This document shows positions 8,801-16,726 of a stretch of 64,000 nucleotides of DNA, piece after piece. This DNA comes from Bythopirellula goksoeyrii. Its GTDB lineage: Bacteria; Planctomycetota; Planctomycetia; Pirellulales; Lacipirellulaceae. Positions within the stretch are counted from its first letter, which is position 1. Every line of letters begins with the position of its first letter. Made by a program: the position numbers and the translations under genes. The notes below the pieces were generated by a model that saw nothing but the letters and a program-made list of their open reading frames with translations, was not told where the DNA came from and did no database searches. The stretch is from the NCBI RefSeq assembly GCF_008065115.1, contig NZ_CP042913.1:2578338-2642337 (forward strand), read 5' to 3'.

Positions 8801-9835
8801 AACAATCTTACTCATGGTGATGGGGGCGGCATATCAGGAATAAATGTCTCTGTAGCCAATTCAACGATAAGTGGAAATAAGGCCTTCGGCTCAGGAGGGG
8901 GATTATTCATACACTTTGGATACCATCAAGAGCTAGCACACAGCACCGTCACGAACAACATCTCCGATGCCGATGGCGATGAAATTGGAAGTGGCGGTGG
9001 ATTATTTAGCAAGAATCTCTATGAACTTAATCATTCGATTATTGCCGGAAATTTCGACAAGAGTAACACGGCAAGAGATGTGTATGGGATCGTCTCAGCG
9101 CAGTTCAGTATCATCGGCTTAGGCGCAGAATTCCTAGGCCCTCTTGCATACAATGGTGGGCCAACTTTGCCCGACGGAAGAATGATATTGACCCACGAGC
9201 TCCTGCCGGACAGTCCTGCGATTAATGCAGGGCTGTATATTTTGGTTCCCGGCCAGAATGGTCTCCCCGAGTTCGATCAACGCGGAGCCCCCTTCGCCCG
9301 GGTTGTCGGGAGCCGCATCGACATCGGTGCCTACGAATCACAACCCGCCGCAGGATCCCTCAACGGTGATTTCGATGCCGATGGCGACGTCGATGGTCGT
9401 GATTTTCTCAGTTGGCTGCGTGGCTACGGCAAGACGGGGGATGTACAGCAAAGTGACGGCGATGCCACGAGTAATCATGCTGTCGACGGCAATGATCTCG
9501 CAGTCTGGCAGGCAACGTACGGAGAGAATCAATTGGCTGTTAGCTCTCAGCAGTTAGCCAACGACGCGGCGATCGAATCCATTGCCAATCTCTCCGCTGG
9601 CCTGCCTGCATTGTTTGCTGATCGCCCAATTTCCGGGCCTGATGTGGTTCTCAAAGATGAATTTACAGTAGCTCCTATCCCAAGCTCACTGAAGAGCGAA
9701 TCGAATCTGCAACGGTTGGTTCGAAATACTCAGCCTAGATATTCCTCGTGGAACTGTTCCCCCAGCGACGAAACTCAGACAACGGAATCAGTCGATCTAG
9801 CAGCGTTCGACGAAGTCTATGCAGCCTTGGTATGA
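5840..9835 (+). CDS. Giant exported beta-helix protein with dockerin-like C-terminus
   Basis: A surface or secreted protein of about 1331 residues. The start at ATG 5840 is set by GGAGG at 5827-5831, although the frame is open upstream. The N-terminus has the planctomycete motif CEQLEDRRLLA (about 31-41), usual for exported giant proteins. Two homologous modules follow. Each opens with an SLREAI block, runs through dozens of short parallel beta-helix turns (patterns like GGGI, ISGN, STISGNS), and closes with LADNGGPTLTHALLPGSPAINAG and DQRG-PF-R-RIDIGAFE, which is the choice-of-anchor Q pattern. Calcium-binding dockerin-like repeats (DFDADGDVDGRDF and SNHAVDGNDLAVW) occupy about 1172-1230. 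No enzymatic site is visible; adhesion or polysaccharide binding is inferred. Confidence 0.88.
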   Translation: MALFQKTCRARQTSSFIRSPYARSLHCEQLEDRRLLALLTVTTDQDVVDFNDGVTSLREAIFAVNTVPGADEIQFDFGHDGPATILLTQGELEITDSLTITGSGAELLTIDAQQQSRIFSVNGLAGDVAFVGMTMTNGKTTLAQEGGGAISALRGMRVFIDNSILQDNSTSGFRSRGGAIISNNELQIRESIISGNFTTGLNASGGGIYATSITLVDSLVEGNRTHGNDARGGGIASLSSSQKETFFERSHIINNETVGNFSLGGGIAHWIGNLTIHDSLISGNKTSGDRASGGGVYFDHGSLSISSSSIIDNSTTGTHSRGGGLFSHGSLNTIESSTISGNSTIASGGGIYSLGNLDLFYSAVSNNSVYGMFVYGGGLALHSFSTIVNSTISGNKATGQSAAGGGIDARGSLQISNTTISENKAQGYSSRGGGVFASSLTLSHSTITGNRVVGDDSRGGGVVGIHTSIQHSIIANNEATYADSDLHWPTQSRNISFSLIGTNAGNNLTETPIGSPDANGNLIGGPIHGVIDPLLGPLADNGGPTLTHALLPGSPAINAGEPALVGWDVPAFDQRGEPFTRVFGGRIDIGAFEAQSFVVDTLVDESDGDYSPGDFSLREAIELANQIAGANTIEFDPLLTATAGPLPATILLTMGQLEITDSLTINGPGAELLTIDTSGLPGSIFEINDTISANLIDTKIAGVTLTGATDSAIHLSENLTVSETVFHNNRATQGGAIRVDNSSRRIPGINLTVHDSLFVDNHADVNSKSQGGAIYFVPWDGELSINTSSFHENSAVLHGGAIYSGTFTSVSIEQSSFENNQADYGGGISLGGNSLHSATIKNSSFLGNIATLSGGGIYSGKDLTIGDSKITGNRTLKENILSFDKHGGGGLLQLYGRLTVDNSTISGNSSKGDGGGIGAGGHSFLTNTSIFNNAAIGKGGGINIRNGLLELQTTVIVENTSGLLGGGGIYAETSLQGTSSIRNSTISNNLTHGDGGGISGINVSVANSTISGNKAFGSGGGLFIHFGYHQELAHSTVTNNISDADGDEIGSGGGLFSKNLYELNHSIIAGNFDKSNTARDVYGIVSAQFSIIGLGAEFLGPLAYNGGPTLPDGRMILTHELLPDSPAINAGLYILVPGQNGLPEFDQRGAPFARVVGSRIDIGAYESQPAAGSLNGDFDADGDVDGRDFLSWLRGYGKTGDVQQSDGDATSNHAVDGNDLAVWQATYGENQLAVSSQQLANDAAIESIANLSAGLPALFADRPISGPDVVLKDEFTVAPIPSSLKSESNLQRLVRNTQPRYSSWNCSPSDETQTTESVDLAAFDEVYAALV

Positions 9836-10040
9836 CACAGTGCTACCAATTGCATAGCAGATTCACAGTTCCTTTGGACACGACTTGAAGGCCAGCATTC
9901 CGACCTATTCCATGTTTTACCTTGGTTATCCGTGGCTCGATTTAGTCGCATCCTGACGCTACTTGTGATGGGCCATAGACAAATCTCCCCTCGTTGGGCA
10001 AATTAGAAGGACTAACTTCTTCCCAACAGCTCATTGGCCT

Positions 10041-10466
10041 ATGTCCCACTTCGCTGCACTAATGCTGTCTGCCACGAGCACCACGCGGTGGCCTGACAGC
10101 ATTGATGCCACGATCACGGCCAGTTATCTGGCAGTGATTCTGGGAATACCGATCTTGGGTTATGTGGTGATGGTTCTAGATTTCCGCCGCTGGCTCCGCT
10201 CACTGCGGCGTTCTCTGGTCATTGTCTCGAGAGCTGTGACAACAGTCCCCTACTGGGCTCTGCTTGAGAGACCTGCCTGTTTGCGAGCCTTCGATCTGAA
10301 AATGCCGTGCACTGAGGCGGAGGTGCTGGCCGCCTATCGCGAGAAAGCGAAAACGATGCATCCCGACCGTGGAGGGGATCTGAAGTCGTTCTTGCGACTG
10401 CAAAAAAACGTCGATAAGGCGCTCAAACTAGTGCGAGGCAATGAAGGTGATTCGAGCGGAAGCTAG
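10041..10466 (+). CDS. Membrane-anchored J-domain protein
   Basis: A 141-residue protein with one predicted membrane segment (about 28-50) and a C-terminal J-like domain. AAYREKAKTMHPDRGGD contains the HPD tripeptide (107-109) that J proteins use to stimulate the ATPase of Hsp70/DnaK. The J domain is short and lacks DnaJ's Gly/Phe and zinc regions. This is the layout of class III J proteins that recruit DnaK to the membrane. No client can be deduced. It lies alone, 146 bp before lpxD. The ATG at 10041 is the first Met; no strong ribosome site is visible. Confidence 0.78.
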   Translation: MSHFAALMLSATSTTRWPDSIDATITASYLAVILGIPILGYVVMVLDFRRWLRSLRRSLVIVSRAVTTVPYWALLERPACLRAFDLKMPCTEAEVLAAYREKAKTMHPDRGGDLKSFLRLQKNVDKALKLVRGNEGDSSGS

Positions 10467-10612
10467 TGAGCGAAAGTTCAAAGCCGGCTTGTCGTGCTAG
10501 CGTACGATCTGCTCTTGCTAGTAACGGCGAAAACTGACTACTATTCCAGCCCCTTGTTGTTGATTTGCCGACAGAGTAGCACGCGAGATAAACTCCAGGA
10601 AAGGATTCCAAT

Positions 10613-11680
10613 ATGCCGACCCCCTTGGCCGAATTGGCGCAGCTGGTGTCCGGTCAGCTCCGTGGCGTTGGCACCACGCCGATACACGGCTTTGCAACGC
10701 TCGACGTTGCCCAAGCTGGCGAGATCACTTTGGTCGACAATTCAGATCGGGCTGCAGCACTTGAGGATTCACCTGCTGTTGCAGCTATCGTCCCCGCCGT
10801 TTTCCCGGAGAGTACCAAACCAACGATCGTCGTCTCCGACGTCCATGCGGCTTTTGCCCAGATTGTTACTTACTTTCGGCCTCTGCGTAAGCGTAGCAAT
10901 TGTGGGATGAGCCCCTCAGCCTGGATCAGTCCCACCGCACGTTTGGCAGGCGATGTGCAAATCCATCCGGGAGCTACCATTGGCGACGAGGTGATAATCG
11001 GTAGCGGATCGATAGTTCACTCGGGCGCACGGATCATGGCCGGTTGCGTCATCGGCAAAGGCACCACCCTATTTCCCAATGTCGTCCTCTACGAAGACAC
11101 TCACGTGGGAGATCGAGTCATCCTTCACGCGGGTGCGGTTCTTGGTGCCTACGGGTTCGGCTATCGCGAAATTGATGGCCAGCACACCCTCGCCTCGCAA
11201 CTCGGCAATGTGGTAATCGAAGATGACGTCGAAATCGGCGCCTGTGCCACCATCGACCGCGGGACCTACGGAGCCACCACCATTGGCGCGGGCACAAAAA
11301 TTGACAATCTTGTCCAGATTGCCCATAACTGTCGCCTTGGCCAGCACAATCTTATTTGCAGTCAGGTAGGCATCGCAGGCAGCACCACCACGGGAGATCG
11401 TGTGGTGATGGCGGGCCAAGTCGGGGTGCGCGATCATGTCCACATTGGCGATGGGGCAGTACTCTGCTCCAAAGCTGGCGTTCCCAATAGCGTCTCCGCC
11501 GGCGAAGTGATGCTTGGTCAACCCGCAACTCCGTTGCGTCGACAGAAACTCCAAATGGCTGCCATCGCTAAGCTACCCGAAATGCGACGCGATTTCCGCC
11601 AACTGCAACACCAACTGGCCAAGCTACAAGAGCAACTCGTAGCGGACAACGAGGAGCAACTAGGCGAACAAGCCGCATAG
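10613..11680 (+). CDS. lpxD: UDP-3-O-acylglucosamine N-acyltransferase LpxD
   Basis: LpxD transfers a hydroxyacyl chain from acyl-ACP to the 2-amino group of UDP-3-O-acylglucosamine, the third step of lipid A synthesis. The 355-residue protein has the N-terminal uridine-binding domain (1-100) and then a left-handed beta-helix of hexapeptide repeats (about 105-310). The catalytic His is His238 in QIAHNCRLG, and the neighbouring ATIDRG and KIDNLVQ stretches are typical. A charged coiled-coil-like tail (about 320-350) ends the protein. An AGGAAAG ribosome site precedes the ATG. It is followed by lpxI, so two nonconsecutive lipid A enzymes are encoded together. Confidence 0.95.
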   Translation: MPTPLAELAQLVSGQLRGVGTTPIHGFATLDVAQAGEITLVDNSDRAAALEDSPAVAAIVPAVFPESTKPTIVVSDVHAAFAQIVTYFRPLRKRSNCGMSPSAWISPTARLAGDVQIHPGATIGDEVIIGSGSIVHSGARIMAGCVIGKGTTLFPNVVLYEDTHVGDRVILHAGAVLGAYGFGYREIDGQHTLASQLGNVVIEDDVEIGACATIDRGTYGATTIGAGTKIDNLVQIAHNCRLGQHNLICSQVGIAGSTTTGDRVVMAGQVGVRDHVHIGDGAVLCSKAGVPNSVSAGEVMLGQPATPLRRQKLQMAAIAKLPEMRRDFRQLQHQLAKLQEQLVADNEEQLGEQAA

Positions 11681-11684
11681 AGTA

Positions 11685-11705
11685 GCACGACTCGGCGAGT
11701 CGTGC
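11685..11705. repeat. Short palindrome GCACGACTC/GAGTCGTGC
   Basis: A perfect 9-bp stem with a 3-base GGC loop, right after the lpxD stop. A close relative with a GGA loop occurs at 47381-47397. Both copies lie in noncoding DNA, which suggests a small dispersed palindrome. Its position argues for the later lpxI start. Confidence 0.75.
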
Positions 11706-11734
11706 GACAATGGCCAGATTGCTTATCACTCAAC

Positions 11735-12643
11735 ATGCGATTATCCCTCAACAAGAAAGCCGACTCACTGAACGATTCGGATCGACCCATCGGCCTGCTG
11801 GCTGGTTGGGGTAGTTATCCGCGTGCCGTTGCTGAGGCATTGCAATCCCAAGGTCACCACGTTGCTGGCGTTGGAATTCACGATCACGCCGATCCTCGCC
11901 TGGCCGACCTTTGTCAACACTTCGACTGGATCGGATTGGGTGGCATTGGCCGCGCGATCCGCCTCTTCAAACGTTGGGGAGTCCGCGAGGCGATCATGGC
12001 CGGCAAGGTACATAAGGTACTTCTCTACCAACCAGGTTGGTGGCTCAAGCATCGTCCCGACTGGACATGCATCAAGGCATTTTCTCCGCAACTGATTTGG
12101 GGCAAGTCGGATCGCAAAGATGACACGCTACTTTCTACAATCGTCGAAGCCTTTGCCAGATACGGAATCGACTTCCAACCCACCACGAAATTTGCACCGG
12201 AGCTACTTGTGAAGTCCGGACATGTCGCAGGAAAACCGCTTACGAGCAAACAACTCAAAGATGTCTCATTCGGTTGGCAAATCGCCAAGACGATGGGAGG
12301 TCTCGACGTTGGTCAGACCATTTGCATCAAGAACCAAACCGTCATTGCCGTGGAGGCGATCGAAGGAACCGATCTTTGTATTCGCCGCGCCGGTGAATTG
12401 TGCGGTGGGGGTGGGATTACGGTCGTGAAAGTCGCTAAGCCCCACCAAGATATGCGATTTGACGTTCCCACCGTGGGAATCAAGACACTCGAGTCGATCG
12501 CTGCGGCGGGGGGAGGTGTCTTGGCCATCGAGTCCGAGAAAACAATCTTGCTCGAACGCCCCGAATTCTTACGATCAGCCCGCCGCATGGGCATCTCCGT
12601 AATCGCTCAGGCGGACGCAACTTTGGCCAGCGCGGCAGCTTGA
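11735..12643 (+). CDS. lpxI: UDP-2,3-diacylglucosamine pyrophosphatase LpxI (DUF1009)
   Basis: LpxI hydrolyses UDP-2,3-diacylglucosamine to lipid X and UMP and replaces LpxH in many Gram-negatives. The 302-residue protein carries the N-terminal IGLLAGWGSYPRAVAEALQ dinucleotide-like region, the AGKVHK segment, then the C-terminal domain with GLDVGQTICIKN, AVEAIEGTD, GGITVVKVAKPHQDMRFDVPTVG and a LAIESEKTILL end, all typical of the DUF1009/LpxI family. The Met at 11735 is preferred because the longer start at 11702 would begin inside or at the edge of the palindrome. It is co-oriented with lpxD and probably co-transcribed. Confidence 0.92.
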   Translation: MRLSLNKKADSLNDSDRPIGLLAGWGSYPRAVAEALQSQGHHVAGVGIHDHADPRLADLCQHFDWIGLGGIGRAIRLFKRWGVREAIMAGKVHKVLLYQPGWWLKHRPDWTCIKAFSPQLIWGKSDRKDDTLLSTIVEAFARYGIDFQPTTKFAPELLVKSGHVAGKPLTSKQLKDVSFGWQIAKTMGGLDVGQTICIKNQTVIAVEAIEGTDLCIRRAGELCGGGGITVVKVAKPHQDMRFDVPTVGIKTLESIAAAGGGVLAIESEKTILLERPEFLRSARRMGISVIAQADATLASAAA

Positions 12644-13074
12644 ATGTTGTCACTAGGGCAAACAGACAAGAGTGACCGATTCTGCGGCAATTCTTGATTG
12701 ATACGGTTGTTCCTGTCAAAAGGTCTGGAGACCTTTCTCGGCAAGAATTCTAAGTGCTTAGACAAAAAGGGGTTACGTCTCTTGGAGCACTGACTTGCCA
12801 GCCCTGCTTCTTTCCTAACTAATTTCAATTCTCGGAAGAAAAATCTTTGTGCAATCGTCCTAATGAGCTTATAATGACGGGATGAGATCTGGGAGAGCGA
12901 TATCTCCTGACTTCTCCTAAATAGTGTTCGAGTATCTACTTCCTCTAACGTTTCATGGGCTGGGTCGCCAGTGACTTGACTTTACAAACGGAATTTCTTT
13001 GCAAGAACAGCGGGGAAAATCCGTGGGGCAAATTCTGAGGCGGACGTCGCAAAACGTCTGTCCTGGAGCGAGAA
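12644..13074. other. 431-bp leader region upstream of the sigma-54 activator
   Basis: No gene is supported here. The space holds one good sigma-70-type promoter (12847-12875) and a long leader of roughly 190 nt before the next start codon, with a weak GGACGT...ACGTC hairpin just before the ribosome site. Confidence 0.5.
12847..12875 (+). promoter_or_regulatory. Sigma-70-type promoter candidate
   Basis: TTGTGC at 12847-12852 and a perfect TATAAT at 12870-12875 are separated by 17 bp. It faces the sigma-54 activator gene, about 200 bp downstream. No start-site data are available. Confidence 0.5.
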
Positions 13075-14046
13075 ATGGCAATTACGTATTCTTCTACTTC
13101 TTTGGAGTCTTTGGCTGCACTTTCGCCTGAGAATCCAGACAGCCTCCTCTTGGGGCAAGATCCTTCTATCAATCGCATTGCACATCACACCGAGCGCGCT
13201 GCGCAGGTGGAATGCACTGTCTTAATTACCGGTGAAACAGGTACTGGTAAAGAAGTCTGGGCGCGGATGCTACACCGCCTGGGCCCTAGAAGCCAAAAAC
13301 CCTTCCTCCCTGTCAACTGCGCTGCACTGACGCCCACGTTGGCAGAGAGCCAACTGTTCGGTCATGAAAAGGGTGCGTTTACTGGCGCTGCTGGCGAAAG
13401 CTTAGGTGTCTTTCGTTCCGCTCACGGCGGCGTCGTATTTCTAGACGAAGTCGGCGACATGCCGCTGGAGCTTCAACCCAAATTGCTCCGCGTGTTGCAA
13501 GAGGGAGAGGTCACGCCGGTGGGTTCTTCGCGTCCCCAAAATGTCGACGTGCAAGTCGTCACAGCCACCAACCGAAACCTGGAACGCGACGTCGAAGAAG
13601 GCCGCTTCCGTGAAGATCTCTATTATCGACTCAACTTGGTCGAATTACGGATGCCACCTTTGCGAGACCGCGTCGAAGACATCCCTAGCTTTATTGACTA
13701 CTTCTCCAAGAAGTACGCCGCGCGCTACGACCAGCCCGTCTGGGAGCCGAGTCCAGAAACGCTCCGCAAATTTTGCGAATATCGCTGGCCCGGCAACGTG
13801 CGGCAACTCGGCTACGTGATCGAACAGAGCTACGTCTTGCAGTGCGAACCAATACTGCCAGGCACGCCTGAAATCCCAGGTCGCAACCTGAACCTCCCCT
13901 TCACCAACTTGGGAAGACTTCGCGAGGTTGCCGTAGAACAAGCACTTCGAACGACCAGCGGTCACAAAGGCCGTGCCGCTGAACTTCTGGGTGTCCACCC
14001 CAACACGTTGACCCGAATTCTGGCCCAACTCGACGAAGGCGAATAA
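13075..14046 (+). CDS. Sigma-54 interacting transcriptional activator, no sensory domain
   Basis: An AAA+ activator that remodels RNA polymerase-sigma54 to open promoters. The 323-residue protein has Walker A GETGTGKE (53-60), the sigma-54 contact loop GAFTGA (100-105), Walker B VVFLDE (near 120-125), the arginine-finger region RFREDLYYRLN, and a C-terminal Fis-type helix-turn-helix (about 283-318, GHKGRAAELLGVHPNTL). The first 25 residues contain no receiver, GAF or PAS domain, so control must come from a partner, from expression level or from a missing upstream domain. It is solitary and ends at a direct-repeat element. Its targets are unknown. Confidence 0.9.
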   Translation: MAITYSSTSLESLAALSPENPDSLLLGQDPSINRIAHHTERAAQVECTVLITGETGTGKEVWARMLHRLGPRSQKPFLPVNCAALTPTLAESQLFGHEKGAFTGAAGESLGVFRSAHGGVVFLDEVGDMPLELQPKLLRVLQEGEVTPVGSSRPQNVDVQVVTATNRNLERDVEEGRFREDLYYRLNLVELRMPPLRDRVEDIPSFIDYFSKKYAARYDQPVWEPSPETLRKFCEYRWPGNVRQLGYVIEQSYVLQCEPILPGTPEIPGRNLNLPFTNLGRLREVAVEQALRTTSGHKGRAAELLGVHPNTLTRILAQLDEGE

Positions 14047-14057
14047 CCCGCATCACT

Positions 14058-14101
14058 TTGTTAGCCGCGATGCGGATCCTCAGCGCAGCAGAGCGCGTCC
14101 T
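14058..14101 (+). repeat. Dispersed element copy A, GTTAGCCGC type
   Basis: A segment of about 44 bp beginning TTGTTAGCCGC and containing CAGCGCAGCAGAGCGCGTC. Related copies lie at 14623-14670 and 45058-45106 in the same orientation. Copy A lies just after the stop of the sigma-54 activator. It contains short internal inverted repeats (CCGC/GCGG and GCGC). Confidence 0.8.
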
Positions 14102-14141
14102 CTCTAATGCGTCTGCGTTGCCGCTCTCAGTTCCCGCGTCG

Positions 14142-14612
14142 CTATTGGACTCTGATCGCCATCCGATAATTGAGGAACTCCACACCGCGAAGTTCGACCG
14201 TTTGCGCTCGCACATTCACAAACCCACTTGCCTCAAAGAACGGCTTCGCCGTGATACTCGCCTCGGTAATGATTTCGGAGAGACTGGACTCGCTCGCATC
14301 AGCCTTCAGTTTTGCCAGCAACGCCTTCGCAATCCCTTGCCGCTGGTGTTGAGATGAAACGAAAAGGCGATCCAAATATCCCTCGGTAGTCATATCCGCG
14401 AATCCGACAATTTGGTCATCCAAGTACGCAACATAGGCAAATCGCCCGACGAACCGCTGCTGCCACTGCTGAAACTCGATCTCCTCTGACGCCCAAGCAC
14501 TAATTTGGACTGGATCGTAATCCGCAGAATTAATCTCACGGACGGTATGCAGAAATAGATCGAACAACGCAACCGCGTCATTCGGATTGTAGTGACGTAG
14601 TACCAGCATCAC
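14142..14612 (-). CDS. GNAT family N-acetyltransferase
   Basis: A 156-residue acyl-CoA-dependent acetyltransferase; the acceptor is not predictable. The fold is shown by the N-terminal LRHYNPNDAVALFDLF helix, FAYVAYLDDQIVGFADM, and motif A (YLDRLFVSSQHQRQGIAKALL, with the Q/R-x-x-G-x-A pyrophosphate-binding turn), then the FFEASGF motif B region. It is reminiscent of the ElaA/YafP group. It lies between two direct copies of a dispersed repeat (14058-14101 and 14623-14670), which suggests insertion as a unit. An in-frame second ATG lies at 14609. Confidence 0.85.
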   Translation of the reverse strand: MMLVLRHYNPNDAVALFDLFLHTVREINSADYDPVQISAWASEEIEFQQWQQRFVGRFAYVAYLDDQIVGFADMTTEGYLDRLFVSSQHQRQGIAKALLAKLKADASESSLSEIITEASITAKPFFEASGFVNVRAQTVELRGVEFLNYRMAIRVQ

Positions 14613-14622
14613 ATAAAACTTC

Positions 14623-14670
14623 TTGTTAGCGGCGTCTACGGAGCGCCAGCATAGCAGAGCGCGTTCCTCC
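14623..14670 (+). repeat. Dispersed element copy B, GTTAGC type
   Basis: A divergent copy of the element at 14058-14101: TTGTTAGCGGCG start, then CGGAGCGCCAGC and AGCAGAGCGCGT. It lies between the GNAT start and the MacB-type permease stop, in the same orientation as copy A, so the GNAT gene is bracketed by direct repeats. Confidence 0.7.
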
Positions 14671-14672
14671 GC

Positions 14673-15983
14673 TCACTCATGCCGCAGCGCTTCAATTGGA
14701 TCCAGTTGCGCTGCCCGCAACGCCGGATAGACGCCGAACACGATTCCGACTCCTAGCGAGATCACAAACGCCAGTGGTATCGACCAGCTCACCAATTGGG
14801 GCTCCATCGTGCGGATCAAATCTGGCAAAGTTGACATTTGCTCAGGAAACCAACGCTCCAATTGGTCACGCATAAAGAGCGTCAGCGGTCGGCAGAAAAG
14901 TCCGCCGATCACGCCTGAAAGACCTCCTGCCAACGAGAGTACGGTGCTCTCGATCAGGAACTGGCGCGTGATATCCTGTCGCTTGGCCCCCAGCGCACGG
15001 CGGATGCCGATTTCATGGGTTCGCTCGGTCACCGTGGCAAGCATGATATTCATGATGCCGATGCCACCCACGATCAGTGAAATTGCTGCGATCAAACCGA
15101 GAAAAAGTATAAACATTAAGCGGGTTGTTTCTGCCTGTTGTAACAGTTCCAGTGGTACTGTCACGCCATAGTCAGCAAACGTATGTTCATTCTCGATGGT
15201 TGTGCGGACCAGATCGGCTGTTCTTAGCACGTCGTCTCGATTCTCGACCTGTAAGGTAATTTGGGAGACCTCCACCCAATCGCGTTGGAACTGGCCCGGT
15301 TTGGTGACAACGATCATGTCGCCGATTCGCCGCCAAAGGGTTGTGATCGGCACATACACATCGCGCGAATAATCTTCCGCCGCCAATGAACCGCCGATTC
15401 CCGCTGATGGCGCCCGTGGTTTCATGACTCCCACCACGGTGTAGAACTGATCGTCGACCATGATATCGTTGCCAACTGCATTGCCGGAAGGGAACAAACG
15501 GTCGGCGGACTCGTGTGACAAGGCACAATAGTTGCGTTCCCGATCGAGATCCGCATCAGAAAGAAATCGCCCATGATCGAGTCTCAATCGTGTGACTTCA
15601 GCATAGTCGGGGGTGCAGCCCACCAGCCTCCCCTCAAAACTGCGGGTATGGTTGCGGAACTCCTGCGCTAACACCCGGATTGGCAAGGCTTTGGTGATCG
15701 TGGGAATCGTTGCCACAAGTCGAACATAGTCACTGCGGGTGAGGCCGTAGCTGCCGTCCTCAACATCGTCGGTCGAGGGTTTGACGGTACGCACGATGAT
15801 GTTTAGGGCTCCCAAACTGGCGATTTGCTCTTGTGCCGCCTTGCCGATTCCCTCCCCCATTGCGAGCAACCAAATAACGCTCGCCACGCCGATGAAGATA
15901 CCCAGCACGGTCAATGCCGATCGCAGCGGATGCAAAAGTACGCTTTTGATGCTGAGCTGAATTGTCCGCCACCACATCGACAT
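14673..15983 (-). CDS. MacB-type ABC transporter permease (FtsX family)
   Basis: A 436-residue inner-membrane protein of the MacB/FtsX superfamily, which transmits ATP hydrolysis as mechanical motion to a periplasmic partner. The order is an N-terminal membrane helix (about 18-40), a large periplasmic MacB-like core (about 50-275), then three helices with the conserved IGGIGIMNIMLATVTERTHEIGIRRALGA loop in the FtsX domain. It starts 2 bp after the ATPase stop, so the two are translationally linked. Together with the adaptor and TolC-like lipoprotein it forms a tripartite efflux or secretion pump. Unlike E. coli MacB, permease and ATPase are separate polypeptides. Substrate unknown. Confidence 0.9.
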   Translation of the reverse strand: MSMWWRTIQLSIKSVLLHPLRSALTVLGIFIGVASVIWLLAMGEGIGKAAQEQIASLGALNIIVRTVKPSTDDVEDGSYGLTRSDYVRLVATIPTITKALPIRVLAQEFRNHTRSFEGRLVGCTPDYAEVTRLRLDHGRFLSDADLDRERNYCALSHESADRLFPSGNAVGNDIMVDDQFYTVVGVMKPRAPSAGIGGSLAAEDYSRDVYVPITTLWRRIGDMIVVTKPGQFQRDWVEVSQITLQVENRDDVLRTADLVRTTIENEHTFADYGVTVPLELLQQAETTRLMFILFLGLIAAISLIVGGIGIMNIMLATVTERTHEIGIRRALGAKRQDITRQFLIESTVLSLAGGLSGVIGGLFCRPLTLFMRDQLERWFPEQMSTLPDLIRTMEPQLVSWSIPLAFVISLGVGIVFGVYPALRAAQLDPIEALRHE

Positions 15984-15985
15984 GA

Positions 15986-16690
15986 CTAGCGCCTCTCATC
16001 CGATTGCAGCTCACCATCGTGCAGCACGATCGTCCGCCGGGTCAACTCGGCGACGTCGGGCTCGTGGGTCACCATGATAATAGTGCGGCCTTCGTCGTTG
16101 AGACGCTGCAGCAGATCGAGAATCTCCTCGGTCGTTTTGGAATCAAGATTCCCCGTCGGCTCGTCAGCCAGAATGAATTTGGGATCATTCACCAAACTGC
16201 GGGCAATCGCGACGCGTTGCTGTTGTCCACCGGAGAGCTGCGCAGGCCTGTGTCCCAAGCGAGACTCCAGCCCCACCATGTGGGCTAGTTCCAATGACCT
16301 GGCCCGTGTCTCGGCATTGAGTTGCCCACCGTAATAGAGTGGCACCTCGATATTCTCGACTACGGAGAGGGCCGGGAGCAAATTATAGGATTGAAACACA
16401 AAACCGATCCGGCGGGCGCGAGTCTCGGCCAGTTGATCGTCATTCATTTTCGCAACATCGTCACCGCCGAGCAAGAAGTTGCCTGAAGTAGGACGGTCGA
16501 GACAACCTAGTAAATTCAGGAGCGTACTCTTCCCTGATCCTGATGGCCCCATGATCGAGACGAAGTCCCCCTCGGGAACGTCGAACGATACGCCCCGCAA
16601 GGCGTGGACCGTTTCGCCGCTGAGCACATAGTCTTTGCGGAGCGAGGAGATACTGGCAGCGAGTGAATTTCCCGCGAACACGGTGGGCAA
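15986..16690 (-). CDS. MacB/LolD-type ABC transporter ATPase
   Basis: A 234-residue cytoplasmic ATPase that drives the adjacent permease. It shows Walker A GPSGSGKST (about 49-57), the Q-loop RIGFVFQSYNLLP typical of the LolD/MacB/FtsE group, signature LSGGQQQRVAIARSL, Walker B FILADEPTGNLDS and the H-loop MVTHEPD. It lies in a minus-strand operon after the adaptor gene (37-bp gap) and before the permease. Confidence 0.93.
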   Translation of the reverse strand: MPTVFAGNSLAASISSLRKDYVLSGETVHALRGVSFDVPEGDFVSIMGPSGSGKSTLLNLLGCLDRPTSGNFLLGGDDVAKMNDDQLAETRARRIGFVFQSYNLLPALSVVENIEVPLYYGGQLNAETRARSLELAHMVGLESRLGHRPAQLSGGQQQRVAIARSLVNDPKFILADEPTGNLDSKTTEEILDLLQRLNDEGRTIIMVTHEPDVAELTRRTIVLHDGELQSDERR

Positions 16691-16726
16691 ACCTGGGAGG
16701 GGTGAATTACGAAGGCGAGGGTTGAA

